NCBI GenBank assembly: GCA_009741485.1
Contig: CM019216.1
Location: 40,623,842-40,687,841 of the forward strand
Reading direction: 5' to 3'
DNA length: 64,000 nucleotides
Origin: Malurus cyaneus samueli
Taxonomy: Eukaryota; Chordata; Aves; Passeriformes; Maluridae
Of this stretch, positions 61,765 to 64,000 are shown one piece after another. Both the position numbers and the translations under genes were made by a program. The first letter of the stretch is position 1, and every line of letters starts with the position of its first letter. The notes beneath the pieces are model-generated. The model ran no database searches and was not told the origin of the DNA. It saw nothing but the letters and a program-made list of their open reading frames with translations.

Positions 61765-64000
61765 ACATGCACAACGACGTTTTAAGAAGCTGTTGTTGGC
61801 ACCAATCTGTAAATGAATACCCCTGATAAAAAGTCACAGAATCCTGCCTCTCCACCTACTGTATGTGAAGCTCCCATATAATTTTCTGCTTTGAATCTTG
61901 CTCATCTTTTTATTAAGTAAGATGGGTTTTGATCCTTGAAACTGCCTTGAAATATGAATACTTGGCACTGTTGGCTTTGTCTGAAAGCGAAACAAAATCC
62001 AAATCGAGGGCTGCACGTTCAGCTATCGCTGCGAGGAGCCTCGCGCATCCGCTGCTCTGATTATTACCTTGACAGTAGAAACAGGAGGACCTGTAATCCT
62101 TGAAACAGCTGACATCTGAAGCACTGATTCTTCCTGTGCTTTGAGTTAGTCGCTCCTTGATCTCTGTGCCTGGCATGCAAGCCTGGCTTTCACTGAAACC
62201 TGACCTCGTGGTCCCTTCTTCTGCAGCCCTGTTTGTCTTCTGCCATTCAGAAATGTGCAGCTTCTGTCCTCAGGACTCTGAATTAGAGCTGCACAGGTCA
62301 AAGGAGCAAACAGGAGGTTTGTCATTATTGGATCCAATGCCTTCCCTTGATTTAGCTGTCCTTGAATTGTTTTTTTTTTTTATTTTTTAATGACAATTAC
62401 AAAATAAGAACCTTGCGAGGTGTTTTTTAAGCAAACCTTTCCTCTACAAGCTGATGCTGGCTTTCCATGATCTCTAATGCATGGCTGCTTCACCTGCAGT
62501 ACAGATGTTTGTGCTCCCTTCCTTGCAAAGCCAGCCTGGGATTTGAAAGTCAAGTTGGTTTCTTTCTTCTCTCCCTAATATGTCTTCTGCCATTATGAGG
62601 CCTCTGAAGAGCATATTAAGTCCATATTTACCCCTGTGCAATCTAATTAACTTCCAGAATAACTGTGCAGGTGTAACAGAGATCTCAGTTTGAAGGCAGC
62701 TTTGCTCCACTTATTATAATTGAAGGAACTGTTTGGCCAGCAGCATTTCTATTAGCTGTAATGCTATTCGAAAGGAAATAACTTAGTTTTGGGCTGAATT
62801 TGTAGGAATACCAGCTAGAATTGCATAAGTGAATGCATATATATATCTGCTTACTTGCAAATAGAGGCTAACTGGAGCTGGAAATCACATATATAATAAA
62901 CATGTAATCCTGATGCCATTGCTAGAAATTCATTTCCCACAGCAGAGCTATGGTTTCAAGCACCTATTCCATTGCTCTATTGCTTTGGAGGTTTGAACAG
63001 TGTTGGTTGTTAATTTTGGTGCATCACATGTAGTTGTAGTTAGGTGAAACCTGTTGGGTATTTAATGTCTTGTTCGCTTGAACTAGAAGCAAATAGAAGG
63101 ATATAATGTGTTGAGGAAGAGAAGGACTTTAGATAAAGGGTTTTTTTCCCCTGTTCTAGAGTCTGTTACTCTGTTGTATGTGTTATTCTAGGCTTTGAGA
63201 TTTGTATTTCTTGATCAGACTGTGCTACAGGTTACATGGAACTGACAGGATTATCTTGTAGTTATAATAATTATGTTCAATAGGAACAATATATGCAGTT
63301 TTTCATTTCACTGTCTTCCAACTTGAATCAGTTTTTACTATTCTAAGATGTAAGAAGCACATTTTTTCCTCTGGGGATTTACAGTTTCTCTTAGTGTTTT
63401 GATTACTTGTGAATAATTTGATAAAAAACCCCAGTGATGTACAGCATCTAGGTTGGATTTGGTTTTTGACTGATCCCTAATAGCTGAAGTTACTGTATAC
63501 AACAAAAACATTTGTAATGTTGTCAGACAGGAACAATCTCTCTTCTGCAACTTGACTCAAATTTGTTATGTGTATAGCTCCGTGAAGTTCACTAGATGTA
63601 AATACAGATTAATTATTTAAAAAGTAATAGGAATGAATGAGCATCCAAACATGTAGTGTTTAATTATTTAAAACCTGTAATGGAATTTCAACCCTCGTGC
63701 ATACCTCAGGTCTCTTGCTGTGCTTGGACAAATGCCTGAGGTTAACTGGCATGTCCCCACCTCTGAGTCACATCCCCTCCCATAGCACAGGATGATAAAT
63801 GTGCCGGGGACATGTGAGGAACAGTCAATATTCTCAGCCACATCTAATGGTAAATGCACTGTCCTTAACTCCATCTTCCTTTCCCCTGCTACTGTATTGT
63901 ACCCTGCAACAAGCCGTTCCATATAAAATTCCTTATAACATTCCATATGACAAGCTGTGTGCGAGTGCCCAATTGTGCTGATCCACAGAGAACCAAACCC

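Larger units (their letters stand above)
44444..64000 (+). other. SOBP: SOBP intron downstream of exon B (partial)
   Basis: A phase 0 intron starting GTAAGAATAACA. The exon with the second FCS finger is not found up to 64000, so this intron is at least 19.5 kb. It carries one clear CR1, a MIR-like relic, small palindromic elements, simple repeats and candidate regulatory stretches, listed separately. I see nothing I can name in 45265-46040, 46525-47255, 47300-50800, 50870-52260, 54135-60140, 61060-61735 and 61770-64000. Open frames here, including the longest of the window (minus strand, 49837-50568), show no family features. Confidence 0.8.

Noticed and set aside
1..64000. CRISPR arrays, tRNA or rRNA genes, operons, phage or bacterial elements
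   Set aside because: None seen. The sequence is eukaryotic intron with spliced exons and LINE/SINE relics; regularly spaced repeats of CRISPR type are absent.

Overview
The window is vertebrate nuclear DNA, almost certainly from a bird, and lies inside one large gene read on the + strand: SOBP (sine oculis-binding protein homolog). The bird call rests on the repeats. There are several CR1 LINE tails of the avian type, ending in repeats like TTCTGTGATTCTGTGAA or starting on the opposite strand with AATCATAGAATCATTAAGG. No Alu, B1 or L1-type mammalian repeat is visible, and intron repeat density is low. I cannot name the species.

Only two stretches are convincingly coding. Exon A (5430-5581) carries the first FCS-type zinc finger of SOBP. 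Exon B (44348-44443) carries the linker up to the second finger. Both are bounded by good splice signals, their frames join across the intron, and together they read as consecutive SOBP residues. The N-terminal exons must lie before position 1. The second finger and the proline-rich C-terminal half must lie beyond 64000. Everything else is intron: more than 5.4 kb before exon A, 38.8 kb between A and B, and more than 19.5 kb after B. The other open frames are chance frames.

The introns hold decayed mobile elements. These are CR1 tails at about 27965-28225 (-), 34063-34155 (-), 40800-41000 (-) and 52262-52777 (+); an old CR1-clade reverse transcriptase relic in two pieces at 15465-16960 (+); MIR-like SINE relics at 60143-60285 (+) and possibly 33762-33840 (-); and short palindromic elements at 14972-15043, 17901-17975 and 50806-50869. 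Simple repeats include a 35-base T run, a self-complementary TG/CA block and a G-tract able to form a quadruplex. A dense CpG island sits about 1 kb before exon B (42925-43420) and could be an internal promoter. Several AT-rich stretches with TAAT-type sites look like conserved regulatory elements, but sequence alone cannot prove that.

I found no sign of a new gene system, CRISPR array, tRNA, rRNA, operon or prokaryotic element. The best leads are the intronic CpG island, the candidate regulatory elements in this developmental gene, and the old retroelement relics.
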